NCBI GenBank assembly: GCA_003427395.1
Contig: BFEA01000252.1
Span: 1,715,822-1,774,852, forward strand
Length of the DNA: 59,031 nucleotides
Direction of reading: 5' to 3'
DNA from: Chara braunii
Lineage: Eukaryota; Streptophyta; Charophyceae; Charales; Characeae
Below are positions 1 to 11,345 of this stretch, piece after piece; position 1 is the stretch's first letter; each line of letters opens with the position of its first letter. Position numbers and translations under genes: made by a program. The notes under the pieces were generated by a model that had not been told where the DNA came from, did not search any database, and worked only from the letters and a program-made list of their open reading frames with translations.

Positions 1-8
1 AATGAGGG

Positions 9-478
9 CTGTTGGGTTGTTGCATCTTCATCGAGGTGTAGGTGCAGGCACAGCAGAAAATGGCATGTTGCCACCGATCAAGTGTATCGCTAAGTGATAT
101 GTCTGTTCCGTGGCTTGTGCTATGGTGGATGGCGACGAGGAAGCAGAAGATGTCGGGCAAACATCAAAGTGATGCACCGACATGCCGATAGAAGGGGCAA
201 ATATAGAGTAGTTGGGGGAGGGGGGAGGGGGGAGGGGGGCTGGGTGTGTTGGGGAGGGTGGCTGTTGGGTTGTTGCATCTTCATCGAGGTGTAGGTGCAG
301 GCACAGCAGAAAATGGCATGTTGCCACCGAAGAAGTGTGTTGCTAAGTGACATGTCTGTTCCTTGGCTTGCGCGCTATGGTGGATGGCGACGAGGAAGCA
401 GAAGATGTCGGGCAAACATCAAAGTGATGCACCGACATGCCAATAGAAGGGGCAAATGTAGAGTAGTTGGGGGAGGAA
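9..478. repeat. 253-bp tandem duplication
   Basis: Two near-identical units start at 9 and 262 (both begin CTGTTGGGTTGTTGC). They share the cagaaaatggcatgttgcc and gcgacgaggaagcagaag blocks. A G-rich spacer (about 210-260) separates them, and the second copy differs by a few substitutions. All short ORFs here are frame shadows of the repeat; no gene is supported. Confidence 0.9.
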
Positions 479-1600
479 ATGGGAGCGAAGTTTGAAAGCA
501 CGGCACTTTCTCTTGCTCGTGCTCTACTGGTACTCTCACAGAGTGGTACTACCAAAAGACATGCATGTCCCCTGGGACCCCTGGGACATCACAGTTGAAA
601 TTTCATGTAGGCGTTTGTAGGTTCTCGGCAGGTGTCATTTCATTTAGTCCATCAATCCAATGTCGTCTGCATCTGGGAATTTTGTATCGATTTTTGAGAT
701 ATCGATGATGCAAGTGGCGTTATTCGTGTTCAGGTTGGCCGCATGCAATGCATATATGTGAGAGCATGAGAAGAGATTGGCTTTCGGGAAAGGAGCATAT
801 ATGTGAGAGAGAGCATGGAAAGAGATTACCTTTCGGTCGAGCAGAAACGAGAACAGAGAGATTTTTTTGTCGGTTGTAATTGCGAGTTCACGTAGTCTAG
901 ACTGTGGCAGAGTTTCAGATCCCAGTATGGTCTGTAGTGCAGGCATACCTAAGTTCTGAGGTGTCGATTTTTTGCGATTGTTTGTGAATTTGCTGATCAA
1001 GATTTTATTCATGCGGAAGATTGCAGGAGGTCTTTGTTATCACCCTATAGGGAAGAAAAGCTCAAATCTTTTACGCACCTGGCAAGTGAATGGTTGTGGG
1101 GAAGCGGATCTTCTGTACAGTCTCCGGCAAGGTGGACTTCAGACGGAGTGAGAGGGTGGTAGGTTCCTCCAGAGAGCCGATTCGGCGATGCCGTGGTAGT
1201 TTTGTAGAGAGCTCAAAGATTGGGGGGTTGATTGTGCTCACCTCTGCCGCACGGGAGAAGAGTAGCTCTTAATCATTTGCAGAGTTCTAAGTCTTTTTTT
1301 GTTTTTTGGCGGAGTTCTGACTTTAAGTGTTGACTTCATAGAATTTTGAAAGAGGTATTCAATTTTGTCTGGGAAGAGGAGAGGAGGTTGGTGAAAGAGG
1401 TCGAGAAAGAGGTAGAGAGTAGTGTTTTGTTCGTCTCCTTCACTTCTCATGGATAGCGGGAAGCATTCGCAGGCAGGAGGAGGTCAGTGAAAGAGGCAGT
1501 GGTTTTGGAGTACACAAGTCAGTGGTGGAGTGTCTCTCTCCACCACGCCGGGAGAGTAGTGTGAATCGTTGGCAGCGTGCAAGTACTTGGCAACGAAATT
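479..1600. other. No recognisable feature
   Basis: Mixed-composition DNA with no ORF above about 120 codons, no motif I recognise and no strong repeat. A minor direct repeat of gagcatg...aagagatt with CTTTCGG occurs near 765-835. Confidence 0.5.
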
Positions 1601-1601
1601 T

Positions 1602-1779
1602 TGAGATAAAAAAAAGGAAATGAAAACAATTTTCTCCGGAAGTTTTCCGCCGTGGGCTGTGCATGTGGAGTCGATGGCTGCCTTGTTGTTTGAGATAGAA
1701 AAAAGGAAAAGAAAACAATTTTCTCTGGAAGTTTTCCGCCGTGGGCTGTACGTGTCAAGTCGATGGCTGGATTGTTGCA
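1602..1779. repeat. 89-bp tandem duplication
   Basis: Units begin at 1602 and 1691 (TGAGATA followed by an A-rich run, then GAAAACAATTTTCTC and GGAAGTTTTCCGCCGTGG). The copies are about 90 percent alike. The overlapping ORFs on both strands simply read the repeat. Confidence 0.85.
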
Positions 1780-2229
1780 GGCCGTCGGTTACATCGGGGA
1801 TGTTTGTCAGGATGATGTTGATTGTTGTTGTCCCCGGTTATGGACATTGTGAAAGGGTGTTGGTTATGTTTGCCTCTCGTTGTGGACTTGTCATTGAAAG
1901 GGACTGTGATCGTGTTTGGTATTATATGGTGGATTCATGTGGTTGTCGGGTTTTGTCCTCATGATGTGATGGCTTCATCTGGTTGTCTACGTGCGTGCCA
2001 AATTCTGCAGACTCGGCAGTACCGGTGATGAATACCGGGCATATACTCGACGAGGTGTGCACAGAACTGATAAATGCCTGCATGCATGTACAGTCCTGTC
2101 TCTGTATTATGCATAAAGGATTTCTGAGTCCAGCAGTGGTAGTGTACGGGTACTGGGTAGCTGTGGCAGGACGATCAATGAGGTGCACAGAACCCCTGCG
2201 TGCATGCATGTTCATCCCTGCAGAGATGA
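1780..2229. other. No recognisable feature
   Basis: TG-rich sequence without a supportable gene. Two loosely similar stretches (around 2060-2100 and 2185-2225, both with GAGGTGCACAGAAC-like and TGCATGCATG pieces) suggest an old duplication. Confidence 0.4.
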
Positions 2230-3132
2230 GCATTTTTTTTTTGAATTGGCACTTCACCCAACCCGCCCATAATTTTAAAGCACAGACCGCTCTAAAAATA
2301 ATCAAGGTGACCCAACCCACCTGAGTGTTTTTTGAAAATCTCCTCCCACACACAACCCACCCGTTACCCATAAAAAACCTTCACCCTGACCCACCCACAC
2401 CCGCGAGGAAGAAAAACACCCGCCCGCGCCCGGTACCTAATTTTTTCCGCCTGCACCCGCCCATTCCCCATTATTGGGTGCACCGTAGCGACATGACATC
2501 ATTGGATGACGGCGCAAAACATTGAAGCATCTCTGCCTGTAGAAATTCGAATCGCTCCACAAGTTTGAAATTGGGCAGTGAACCTAAGGCTTGCCACTTG
2601 CTGTGGTTAGGTTCGATCCGCGTTGTTTTAATGGGAGCAAACATCCCGTTGTTTCGGCCGTGGTCCTGGTGCCACCAGTACGAAATTTTGGGTCCTTGAA
2701 GCGTGACACCTGTTTTCAAGGACCCCAAATTTCGATTTGCCTCTGTCGTGGCTCTTGTTTTTTTAGGACCACAACGTTTTTTCCCAGGGGCCCCAGGGTG
2801 GAAAGTTTCTGTTTCAAGGGCCTCCAACCTTTGAAGTCCACAGATGGACCGCAGGAATGCAGCTGGGAAATATGTATAAGGCGGGGTGGAGGGTTCTTAT
2901 GGGTTGTCCTGGGTCTGTGGGTCGGGGGACCAAGGCCTAGCCCTCACCTGCTTGTCACCCACCCATTTGGGTGACCCTGGCCTAACATTGACCTGCCCGT
3001 CGCCCACCCAGGCTTGCTCGCCTAGACCCACCTTCATCCCACCCATGCCATTTTATTAAGACCCACACTTGTCCCTGGAGGGTGGGGGTGGGCGTGGGTC
3101 TGGTCACCCGTTGGTCATCTGTGCATCCCTGT
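2230..3132. mobile_element. Possible decayed non-autonomous DNA element, ACCC-rich
   Basis: Both flanks of this block carry runs of CCCACCC/GGGTGGG in opposite orientation (2258-2460 and 2940-3110). The right edge reads GTTGGTCATCTGTGCATCCCTG, which in reverse begins CAGGGATGCACA, a hAT-like terminus. The left edge has only a weak partner (CAGAGATGAGCA near 2220), and I cannot find a matching 8-bp duplication. Family assignment is therefore tentative. A foldback lies at its centre. Confidence 0.3.
2681..2734. repeat. Foldback with 20-bp arms
   Basis: Arms 2681-2700 and 2715-2734 are reverse complements at 19 of 20 positions, with a 14-nt loop. A further pair, GTGGTCCT near 2660 and AGGACCAC near 2765, extends the structure to about 110 bp. 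Confidence 0.8.
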
Positions 3133-3823
3133 GCCTGTGTGCTGTGTGCACCGCTACAAGTAAATTAATTAATTACCGCCTTTGGCTCCTAATAAGCCTC
3201 CTACAGTACAGGCTTCTATTGAATTGATTGCTCATACTAAATTTTCTGATAGCCCATGTGCAAGGGCTTTTCACTCGAAGGTTCGAAGTTGCACGCGAGA
3301 TCATGGACGCATGATTATGCTTAGTGCCGTTTGGCACCTTTTGTCTTTTTGGGCTACTTGTGTAGTACTCTGCTTTGTACAGTGCTGGATTGGGATGATG
3401 GTGATGTCGTCCCAACTTCATGGTGATGCAAATGTGCAGGCATTAATTGAAACAAAGGCAAGCAAGCTTTTATACTGTTGCAAGTCAAAAAGACTGTGCT
3501 CCTCGGCCTATTTGTCGTACGGGCTTGAAAATTGAAACAGATTCATTTCTCAGTCGAGCACGGTTGCGCGTCACTCTGCGGACATAAGATGTCGGGCCGA
3601 TGGCTCCTCAGAGCGACTCCCAATATATCTCATACGAAGTCGCTTGGCACCTCATCTTTTCGGGGTACTTGCACAGTAATGTACTGGTTCGAAACGGAAT
3701 TTCGACCACATTTTGAAAATTAGCGGGTATTGGACTCGCGTGGTATGGTTGCCTGAACTCCATGCGGAAACCAAGGCTGCAAGCGACCTGGTTCTGGTAT
3801 TGCAGCACGTAAACTCCGTGGTG
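3133..3823. other. No recognisable feature
   Basis: AT/GC-balanced sequence. The overlapping ORFs of 60-130 codons have no recognisable domain and occur on both strands, as expected by chance. Confidence 0.4.
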
Positions 3824-4004
3824 CTGACACCAAGACTGCAGGCAACCTTGTATTTACAGTACAGGCGTCCAGTCTTATCTACTCAACATGGTTCACTAGC
3901 CGCAGGCTCTGACACCAAGACTGCAGGCAACCTTGTATTTACAGTACAGGTGTCCAGTCCTATCTACTCAACATACTGTGGTTCACTAGCCGCAGGCTCC
4001 GACA
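3824..4004. repeat. 85-bp tandem duplication
   Basis: Units starting at 3824 and 3909 share CTGACACCAAGACTGCAGG, a TTGTATTTACAGTACAGG block and CACTAGCCGCAGGCTC. A third partial copy starts near 3993. Confidence 0.85.
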
Positions 4005-5475
4005 CTCACGTTGTGGCCTTCTTTCATCTGCCTGACTGTTTAATTGTGCAGCTGAGATTTGCGCTCGAAAAATCGATGTTTGGTTCACACCTGGGGCTGT
4101 GAATGGTGGACAGGTCGATTGTGGGAAAGCCGTTGATAGGGAAACGGAAAATTGGAAAAAAAATTGGAAAAAAAAAAAACATTTTATTTCTAGGCTGGGC
4201 CGCCCGGGTCCCGGGTGGCCAGCCCGTGCAAGGACAAGGGAAAGTCCCAGCAAAAAAAAAAAAAAAAATCAAAAAAATCCGAAAAAAAACCTATGTTGTG
4301 CAGAAAAATAAACTGTACAACTTTTCCCTCAGGGTTACATCGAGATTCCTTAACAAAATTTAAAATATAAAATAATTTATTTGTTTTTAGTTTTTTTGTT
4401 TTTTTTGGCCCGGCCGGGCAAGTGACCCCGGGCCACTCTGGTAGCCTAGTTTTATTTCAAAAGAAATGTGCCCGCTTATCCGCTTGCCCGCCTGCCCGCC
4501 ACCCACACATGCACTTTGCACTGCTGCAGAGCATGGGCTGTCTGTTGATGAAGGCGTGTTTGTTGTTGGCCTCGGTCTGTCGGGGCGGGAATGTTTGTTT
4601 GGAGTCGTGGCCATGGTATCTTCGGGAGGAGGCTCAGAGAGTCTTTGCTGTGGGTATGTGTCACTTCCACGAGCTGCCCTGTAGGTGCACATGGAAGATG
4701 GTAGTGCTTCCATGGTGTTTTAAGCAGTAGTGCTCATGCCCAGGGTGTTTTAAGCAGTATCCCTCCTGGTGTCGCATGAAGATGTTGTGGTCTTTGGTAC
4801 TATGGTACTCTATACACTCCAGAGGCTAGACAGCTGATGGGGACTGTCCAGCCATGGAGTGAAAGAGGTAGTGGTGCTGTGAGTGAGTCGTGTGGGAGGA
4901 ACAGGAGTGCTAGTGCTGCTGTACTTGTGGGCTGACTTGGAGGGCTCTCCATGTTTTTCTCGGGACCGTTGCTGGATTGGGTCGGTGCTTTTTTGCCGGT
5001 GAAGCCTTGTGTGTTAGAAATGTTCTAGAAATGTTCCCTTCTGCCCTTTACCTTTGTTTTTATGGATTGACAAAACTATATATATTTGTGCAAGTGTGCG
5101 GCTTCGACGCCAGACGGGTGAGTCTCGGTGCGCGCTTCCCGCTCAACCACACAGATGTGGGGAATCTTGCACCCTCTATTATATTGCTCCTCTATACGTT
5201 GTTTGCTTATGGATGGTTTGTGATGGTATGTGGATGGAATGAGAGTTTGGGGATGTTGACAAACACACACACAGCCAAAGCTACCTGCAACAGCATTTGC
5301 ATCTCTCGCAGCACACTTTGAGCACAAGTGCGACTGATCGGCCTCTGCTTCCTGCGTTTGATCCGTCTATTCCTCGTCCACCTGACCCTGCATGCTCCCC
5401 CCGCCTCAAATGATAATGATCCACCTTGTGATCACCTGATGGACTCTCTGACTCGAGATGATCTCTCTCTGCAGC
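4005..5475. other. Intergenic; A-runs and GC palindromes, no gene
   Basis: 4150-4420 alternates long A or T runs with GC-rich palindromes (CCCGGGTCCCGGG near 4204; GGCCCGGCCGGGC near 4410), a pattern often seen in decayed transposon ends, but I cannot define termini. 4430-5475 has nothing I recognise apart from a short GTGTTTTAAGCAGTA repeat (4713, 4746) and TATATATTTG near 5080. Confidence 0.4.
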
Positions 5476-5925
5476 GCATACCGGATCTGATGGAGTTAAT
5501 ACCGCTCAGGAGGAACCTGACAGATTGTATTAACTCCATCAGGTCCGGTATGCTCTCTCTCTCTGCAGATCGTATCAACTCCATCAGATCCGGTATGCGT
5601 TCTCTCTCTGCAAATTGTATTAATCCAGCAGATCCGGTATGCGCTCAGGAGGAACCTGACCTGTTGACCTATAAACGCCGTAGGACGTGAAATGGTCGTT
5701 GCCCACGAAATGGACAACAATTGAAACCGGATGCAAGGCCTGCCTATGCTGCGATGCTCAGTAGACTCGCTCTCTCTCTGCAGATTGTATCAACTCCATC
5801 AGATCCGGTATGCGCTCGGGAGGAACCTGACAGTTAATACTGCTCAGGAGGAACCTGACAGATCTCTCTCTGGAGCGCATACTGGATCAGGTGATCTCTC
5901 TCAGGAGGAACCTGACAGAAACGGT
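5476..5925. repeat. Palindromic repeat cluster with CAGGAGGAACCTGAC motif
   Basis: A 27-bp arm at 5476-5502 pairs with 5527-5553 at 26 of 27 positions. The right-arm sequence (core AACTCCATCAGATCCGGTATG) recurs in direct orientation near 5575, 5620 and 5785. The motif CAGGAGGAACCTGAC recurs about five times (near 5507, 5645, 5820 as a variant, 5844, 5902). Short CTCTCTCTGCAG linkers separate the copies. Confidence 0.85.
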
Positions 5926-6423
5926 TAAGACCGCAATGAATCTCCGCCTGCCGTGCAATCTGCAGAATCGGATCATGTCATAGTGCTGTGCCTAGTATGT
6001 CCATTAACGTACGTCTCCTTGCCTGCAAGTGCAGCCCTTCTGATTTTGCAGACGTTGTCTGCTGGATAGAAGAGCAACGAGTAGTCTGCCCGGAGGGCCA
6101 ACGTGCTGTCCGCCCGGAGGATGACAGTGATGCACCTGGTGTGAACATAGAAGTCACTGTCTACGAGTCCTGCCTGCTCCGCAAAATCACGTGTCAGGCC
6201 TGGATCCGAATATATTCGGGCATTACATCTTGCATTTATGTCATTTCAGTGCTCTTACCTTCGCGGATAACACAGGACATACCCCTCAAGCACTACTCGC
6301 TCTCTACCCATCTAGTCTCCGACCAACCCGTCACCCCTCTGCCCAAGAAGAGTATCATGAACTCGTCCCTTATTCAGCCCTCTTCTTTCTCACAACAACC
6401 CAGTGTGCCCTCCACTGACATCC

Positions 6424-6468
6424 TCTCTCTCTCTCTCTCTCACATGTGTGTGTGTGTGTGCCCTCCAC

Positions 6469-6545
<77 letters not shown>

Positions 6546-6552
6546 TGTGTGT
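6424..6552. repeat. (TC)n and (TG)n microsatellites
   Basis: A (CT) run near 6424-6440, a (TG) run, a repeated CCCTCCACTGACATCC block (6408 and 6459), then about 34 TC dinucleotides to 6541 and a short TG run. ORFs reading Leu-Ser or Arg-Glu here are artefacts of the repeat. Confidence 0.95.
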
Positions 6553-7230
6553 GAAAGCCTCTATGATCAGGAACAGGAATCCTCTCTGCTTCAAAATATC
6601 AAGGCAAGGCACTCGCAAAGGTACAGACGTAAAGAAAACACAAAAATATCAAGACTTGAAAACAGATCTCCGACAACACAGACCGGCAAACAGCTAATAG
6701 CCGGACAGGCAAACAAGAAGACAACTGGACAAGGAGACAGCAAACACACAGACTGGAATGCACAGAAAGAAAGACGGAAAGATGCACGAGCTCGTGAGCC
6801 AGTTAAGAGACTTAAGCGAAGTCCGATATCTAGATCTCATCACGCCAGTGGAGGCTGGACCATACATCCAGACAAACACACAGACGGGCAAAGACAGAGA
6901 CACACAGATTGAAGCGACAGGCAAAACAAACCAAGCAAAGGACAGACTTATTGACAGATGAAATGGGCAAGAGAGACCTTTTCTTTTTTCCGTCTTTTGT
7001 AGGGATGTGCGACTTTGTATTACTCAGCAAAAAAGAAGGGGCCGGGGAACTTCACAATTCCCCAGCTTAGGCTTGTGCTGGAAAACAGGTCCAGCATTCT
7101 CATCGAGTCATCATTGCTTATGCTGAAAAACTGGTCCAGTGTCCGCTCTCATTTGAAAAGAGAAGGCCAATAGGATACTGTACTTTTTATTTTTCCTGCA
7201 CCGTGCGACTCCTTTTTGTTGGTGCTGTTG
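6553..7230. other. Intergenic, purine-biased, no gene
   Basis: 6600-6960 is rich in degenerate AGACAG/CAAACA words and has no supportable ORF. 7010-7230 shows nothing recognisable except a repeated CTGGAAAACAGGTCCAG-like phrase (7058, 7120). Confidence 0.4.
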
Positions 7231-7354
7231 TTGTTGTCATTGTTGTTGTTCTTAATTAAACCACCAGTACTTGGCCCAGCTATCGGCCGGGGGTTGTTGT
7301 CATTGTTGTTGTTCTTCTTAATTAAATCACCAGTACTTGGCCTAGCTATCGGCC
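7231..7354. repeat. 63-bp tandem duplication
   Basis: Units begin at 7231 and 7294 (TTGTTGTCATTGTTGTTGTT), each followed by CTTAATTAA, CACCAGTACTTGGCC and AGCTATCGGCC. Confidence 0.85.
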
Positions 7355-7594
7355 ACGGAAAGAAATAGAGTAGAAACGTTTCTAGATGGAAGAGCTTGGG
7401 CCCTCCTGTACTGGCCTGTACGTTTCTTGAAATTGTGGCTTGCTAATGGGCAGGACTTTAGGAAGTAATGGTGGTTTAAACCTGCAAGTTTGCAACTAGT
7501 AAAATGACAAAGTCCATTAAACTCCATTTACATACAAAGAGTGAGGGGAAAAAAGACTCTGCCTCCTGTAAAGGATTGAGTAGCCAAGCAATTG

Positions 7595-7665
7595 CGATCT
7601 TATCCGCTTGAACATTTTTGCCATCTTTTCCACTAGAACATTTCTGTCATCTTTTCCACTTGAAC
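7595..7665. repeat. ~26-bp minisatellite at hAT left flank
   Basis: Units of the type CCACTTGAACATTTTTGCCATCTT repeat here, and the same unit resumes at 48299-48340 on the far side of the hAT element. The split array marks the target into which the element inserted. Confidence 0.85.
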
Positions 7666-7677
7666 CAGGGTCGGTCC

Positions 7678-8226
7678 CCAGATGGACCGGGGACCCATAC
7701 CCCATCCATGGTCCTCTTGGTTGGACCGGCCAGTGGCCCGAACCGGTTCCCTCCCGGTTGGCCCCAGTGCAATTTTGCTGGGGTCTGGAAAAAAAAAATT
7801 GGCGGCGCATACGTGTCGAGGAGGCCTCGTGGGGGCGGGCCCTGCCCCGCAATAAGGAAACCGGGTCCTGTAGGCCTGCATTTTCGAAGTCAGAAAATTG
7901 CCAATCTTGGTCGCCGATCGTCGTAGATCAGCGGCAAAGATCGGCCACTGTTGTAAATCTGTTCTGGTGGGACACCAATCGTGCAGCGGGGGAAAACGCA
8001 TCGCGCGTCCAACCCCGCTCACCTCCAGTCTGTGCAGCCGCTCCGTCGTCGACTCTGGCAGCCAGCCGCACCATCGTCGCCACCGCCAACCAGCCGCGCC
8101 ATCACTCGGTGCAGCTGCACCGTCGCCAGTAGGTGTCCACGGGGTGCAGCATCGCCATCGTCGCCTCCGCCAGCCAGCCGTGGCATTGCGGCCCCCTGCC
8201 AACGAGTCACTTCATCATGCCCCCAG
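7678..8226 (+). other. hAT 5' subterminal region and probable leader exon
   Basis: GC-rich sequence with repeated GGACCGG/CCGGTTCC words near the end (possible transposase-binding sites) and CAGCCAGCCGC-type repeats at 8060-8200. It ends in CCCCAG|GTTTGT at 8226/8227, a plausible splice donor. No AUG-led ORF of note is on the plus strand, so I read it as untranslated leader. This is inference from position and the downstream acceptor. Confidence 0.45.
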
Positions 8227-8978
8227 GTTTGTTTCTTCTTCTTCTTCTTCCTCCGCTTCTCCTTCTTCTTCTAACTCCTCCTCCTCTTCTAGTCCTCCTC
8301 TCTGAGCCATTGGCTTTCTTCTTCTTCCTCCTCCTCCTCCTCATGAGGCTCCTCTTCTTCTCCTCCTCCTTCCTTGCTGCTTCAACTCCCTTGCATCCTT
8401 CCTTCTTCTTCTTCTTCTTCTTCCTCCTCCTCCTCCTCCTCCTCTTCTCCCCCCTCTTCTTCGTCATTCTCTTCCTCCTCCTCCTCCTCCTCCTCCTCCT
8501 CCTCCTCCTCTTCTTCTTCTCCTCCTCCCTCTTCTTCGCCATCTTCTTCTTCTCCCTTCTCCTCCTCCTCTTCATCTCCTCCTCGTCCGTTAGCCATAGC
8601 TGGTTTTTTTTGTTTTTTTTTCCGTTGCTGCTTCAGCTTCGTTGCATTCTTTTTTTTCTTCTTCTTCCTCCTCCTCATCTGCTCTCCCCTTCTCTTCGTC
8701 ATTTTTCTTCCATCTCCTCCTCCTCCTCCTCTTCTTCTTCTCCTCCTCCTCCTTCGTCACCTTCTTCTTCTCCCTCCTCCTCCTGTTCTTCGCCTCCTCC
8801 GTTCCTCCGTTAGCCATAGCAGTTAAATTTTTTTATTTTGTTTTCGTTGCTCCTTCAACTCCCTTGCGCTCTTCTTCTTCTTCTTCTTCTTCTTCTTCTT
8901 GTTCTTCTTCTTCTTCTTCTCCTCCACCTCTTCTTCTCTCCCTTCTTCCTCATTTTCTTCTTCCTCTTCTTCTCTCCC
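8227..8978 (+). repeat. TTC/CTC array, left part
   Basis: Polypyrimidine array with two header copies (8590, 8812), each followed by CGTTGCTSCTTCARCTYC. It breaks off at a 22-nt T run where retroelement sequence begins; the phrase CTTCCTCATTTTCTTCTTCC precedes the break and resumes at 11880. Confidence 0.9.
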
Positions 8979-9643
8979 TTTTTTTTTTTTTTTTTTTTTT
9001 GGTAATAGAGGGCCCAGTGCCCAAGGCTGATATTACCAATAAGAGGAATGAGGCCAGAGTCCTCACAGTCTGCCCGGAGAAACAAAACCGAACTTGCTGA
9101 GAACCAAGCTCAGCGTCCCTCATGTGGTGACTATGATGATGATGATCCTGATCATGATGATGATGATGATGCTGATGGAGATACAAAATTGTATTAACTG
9201 TAGTAAGCTATGCTATATCAACAATTCTGGTCTCCTAATCCTAGAGCAACTTCTAGCCCTCCCTGTACCAGGACATTGTAAAACAGAGACAATACCAACC
9301 TAATCAATGTCACCCATAGCTGATCTCTCCTTGCCACAGAGCAGCCCCCCCCGGTTCGCCAGTGGATTGCCTTCCCCCCTTGGCAACCCCCAGATCTCTC
9401 TACAAGGCCTCACGCTCCTGCCTGTGCAGGTTACAGGGCAATGCCCCAGCTCCGGCCAGCGTTGTTCTGGCATCGGCAAAACAGGGGCACAAAAAAGAAC
9501 AACTCTGCAGATATCGGTCCGGGTTCGACCATCCCTGAAATCCTATATGATCCCGGATGTGGAAGAAAACTCGATGCTGCCCAAAAGTTCCAGAACACCA
9601 GAAATACTAATGATGATGATGATATCGGTGAAGATGGTTATGC
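8979..9643 (-). mobile_element. Poly-A-tailed retroelement 3' end (1)
   Basis: A 22-nt T run (8979-9000) is the poly-A tail of a minus-strand element whose last bases before the tail read TCTATTACC. About 300 bp (9205-9530) are homologous to the adjacent element at 9644-10150, including GATCTCTCTACAAGGCCTC and GCCCCAGCTCCGGCCAGCG. No reverse transcriptase motif is visible, so LINE 3' end versus SINE cannot be decided. Confidence 0.55.
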
Positions 9644-10150
9644 TTTTTTTTTTTTTTTTTTGAGAATTCTAAAGAAATTGACTGCACCACCTTTATTAGA
9701 TCTAAAGGATTGTGAATACTTATGCTATATCAGCTATTCCGGCTTCCTAATCCGAGAGCAACTCCTAGACCCCCCTACGGGACTTAAAGACAGTACCCAC
9801 CAAAACAACATCAACCATAGCTGGCCTCTTCTCGCCCCCGAGACTATCCCAGGCCTCAGAGGGTGTCAAGGCGGCCCCCCCAATTCGCCACTGGATTGCC
9901 TTCCTCCCTCGGCAAACCACAGATCTCTCTACAAGGCCTCGCGCTCCTGCCGTGGCAGGTTACAGGGTAACACCCCAGCTCCGGCCAGCGTCGTTCTGGC
10001 ATTGGCAAGTTGAGAGCATAGAACAGAGCAACCCTATTGATGTCAGTCCAAGTGCAACCATCTTTGAGGTCGAAGATCCTAATAAAGAGGTCGAAGATCC
10101 TAATAAAGAAGAAGACCCGATGCTGCTCTAGCTCTCAGAACCCCAGAACG
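9644..10150 (-). mobile_element. Poly-A-tailed retroelement 3' end (2)
   Basis: A second T run (9644-9661, 18 nt) starts another copy in the same orientation, with the same conserved blocks in the same order as copy 1. It ends in a short direct repeat GAGGTCGAAGATCCTAATAAA (10058, 10088). Two tailed copies head to tail suggest either successive insertions at one site or a dimeric insertion. Confidence 0.55.
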
Positions 10151-10615
10151 CTGAAAATAACATGATTGGCCCAAAAAGCTTCCAATTGTCACCGCGCAGA
10201 GAAAAATTCCCCCTACACCACCACCGCTGTTCCACGCTGCCACCGTCGAGGAGATTCACCTTGGCCCCTACCTGGAACAGATCCCCTCCCTCCCCCCTCC
10301 ACTAAGGCAGCCAATTCCCACCTAGAGGGTGCCTTCGCCCTCCCCTTTGTCCCTGTCTGCCCCTGCTGCGGTTGAAGGCGACCAACTCTCTCACCCAGGC
10401 CCCAGACAAGGACAAACCACAAATCTGCCCCGCCCCCGACAGAGCAGCCACCTCCCACCTTGCAGCGCCCCTGTAGAGTAAGGCTCCCCAACCCCCCCCC
10501 CACCCATTCCCCAAAACTCCCCACCGTGACCGCAGAAACCCTAGCCCGAAATCAAATGAAGCAGTCAATTATCCTCAATGAGGATCTCATGATGGAATAC
10601 ACGAAAAGGTAGATG
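10151..10615. other. C-rich sequence, no gene
   Basis: CCCC-rich DNA with no convincing ORF. The phrase AAACCCTAGCCC near 10535 resembles plant leader/telo-box words but is not supported by a gene. Confidence 0.35.
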
Positions 10616-11102
10616 AGATTTTTGGATTTTGTTGATGACGATGAACAACACCCTGAAGATGATGATGATGAGTATGATGGTGACGACCAACTCACCTGCT
10701 GTTTGAAAACAAACTGATGATGATGATGATGATAATGGTGAGGATGAAGACAGAATGATGATGTTGATCATAGTAAAGAGCAGCACCAACAGCCCGTATG
10801 ATTGCAAACTGATGATGATGATGATGATGATGATGACGATGTCGGTAATGTGGTTGATGCTGATGATGATGATGCTGACGCACAGCGTCCTGTAATGACA
10901 ACAGGATGATGATGGTGGTGAGGGCGAGCATCACTAATGATGATGATTTGATGATAACGATGATGATAGCGGTGATGGCGAGCATCACTAATGATGATGA
11001 TCTGATGTTGACGATGATGATGATGATGATTATGACGCACAGCGCCCTGTGATGACCAAAGGATGATGATGGTATTGATGACTACCACCTTTTATGATAA
11101 CC

Positions 11103-11134
<32 letters not shown>

Positions 11135-11345
11135 CAAATGATGGTGTTGATGACGAGCACCTTTGATGATAGTACCCTGATGACGATGATGGTGGTGACG
11201 AGCGGCACCCGGATGACGAAACATTATCATGGTGACGATGTCGATGATGATGATGAACCACGCCCTGTCGATGCTGCTGCTGCTGATGATGATGATGAGC
11301 AGCACCCTGACGATGATGATGCTAGCAAACCTTGATGATGATGAT
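10616..11345 (+). repeat. Degenerate GAT-rich acidic repeat
   Basis: Runs of GAT/GAC alternate every 80-130 bp with a recurring phrase of the type GAYGARCAVCRCCCTG (10645, 10775, 10870, 11035, 11150, 11200, 11300, 11355). In one plus-strand frame it reads Asp runs joined by E-Q-H-P or A-Q-R-P; at 11240-11335 that frame is open. Frames break elsewhere, so it is either a decayed acidic coding repeat or a minisatellite. Confidence 0.7.

Noticed and set aside
2471-2974. Opposing ORFs of 118 and 127 codons
   Set aside because: They overlap a foldback and a repeat-rich block and have no domain; chance frames.
8133-8826. Long Leu/Ser/Phe- or Lys/Glu-rich ORFs on both strands
   Set aside because: They are readings of (TTC)n/(CTC)n repeats. 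The same applies at 11880-14048 and 53030-53700.
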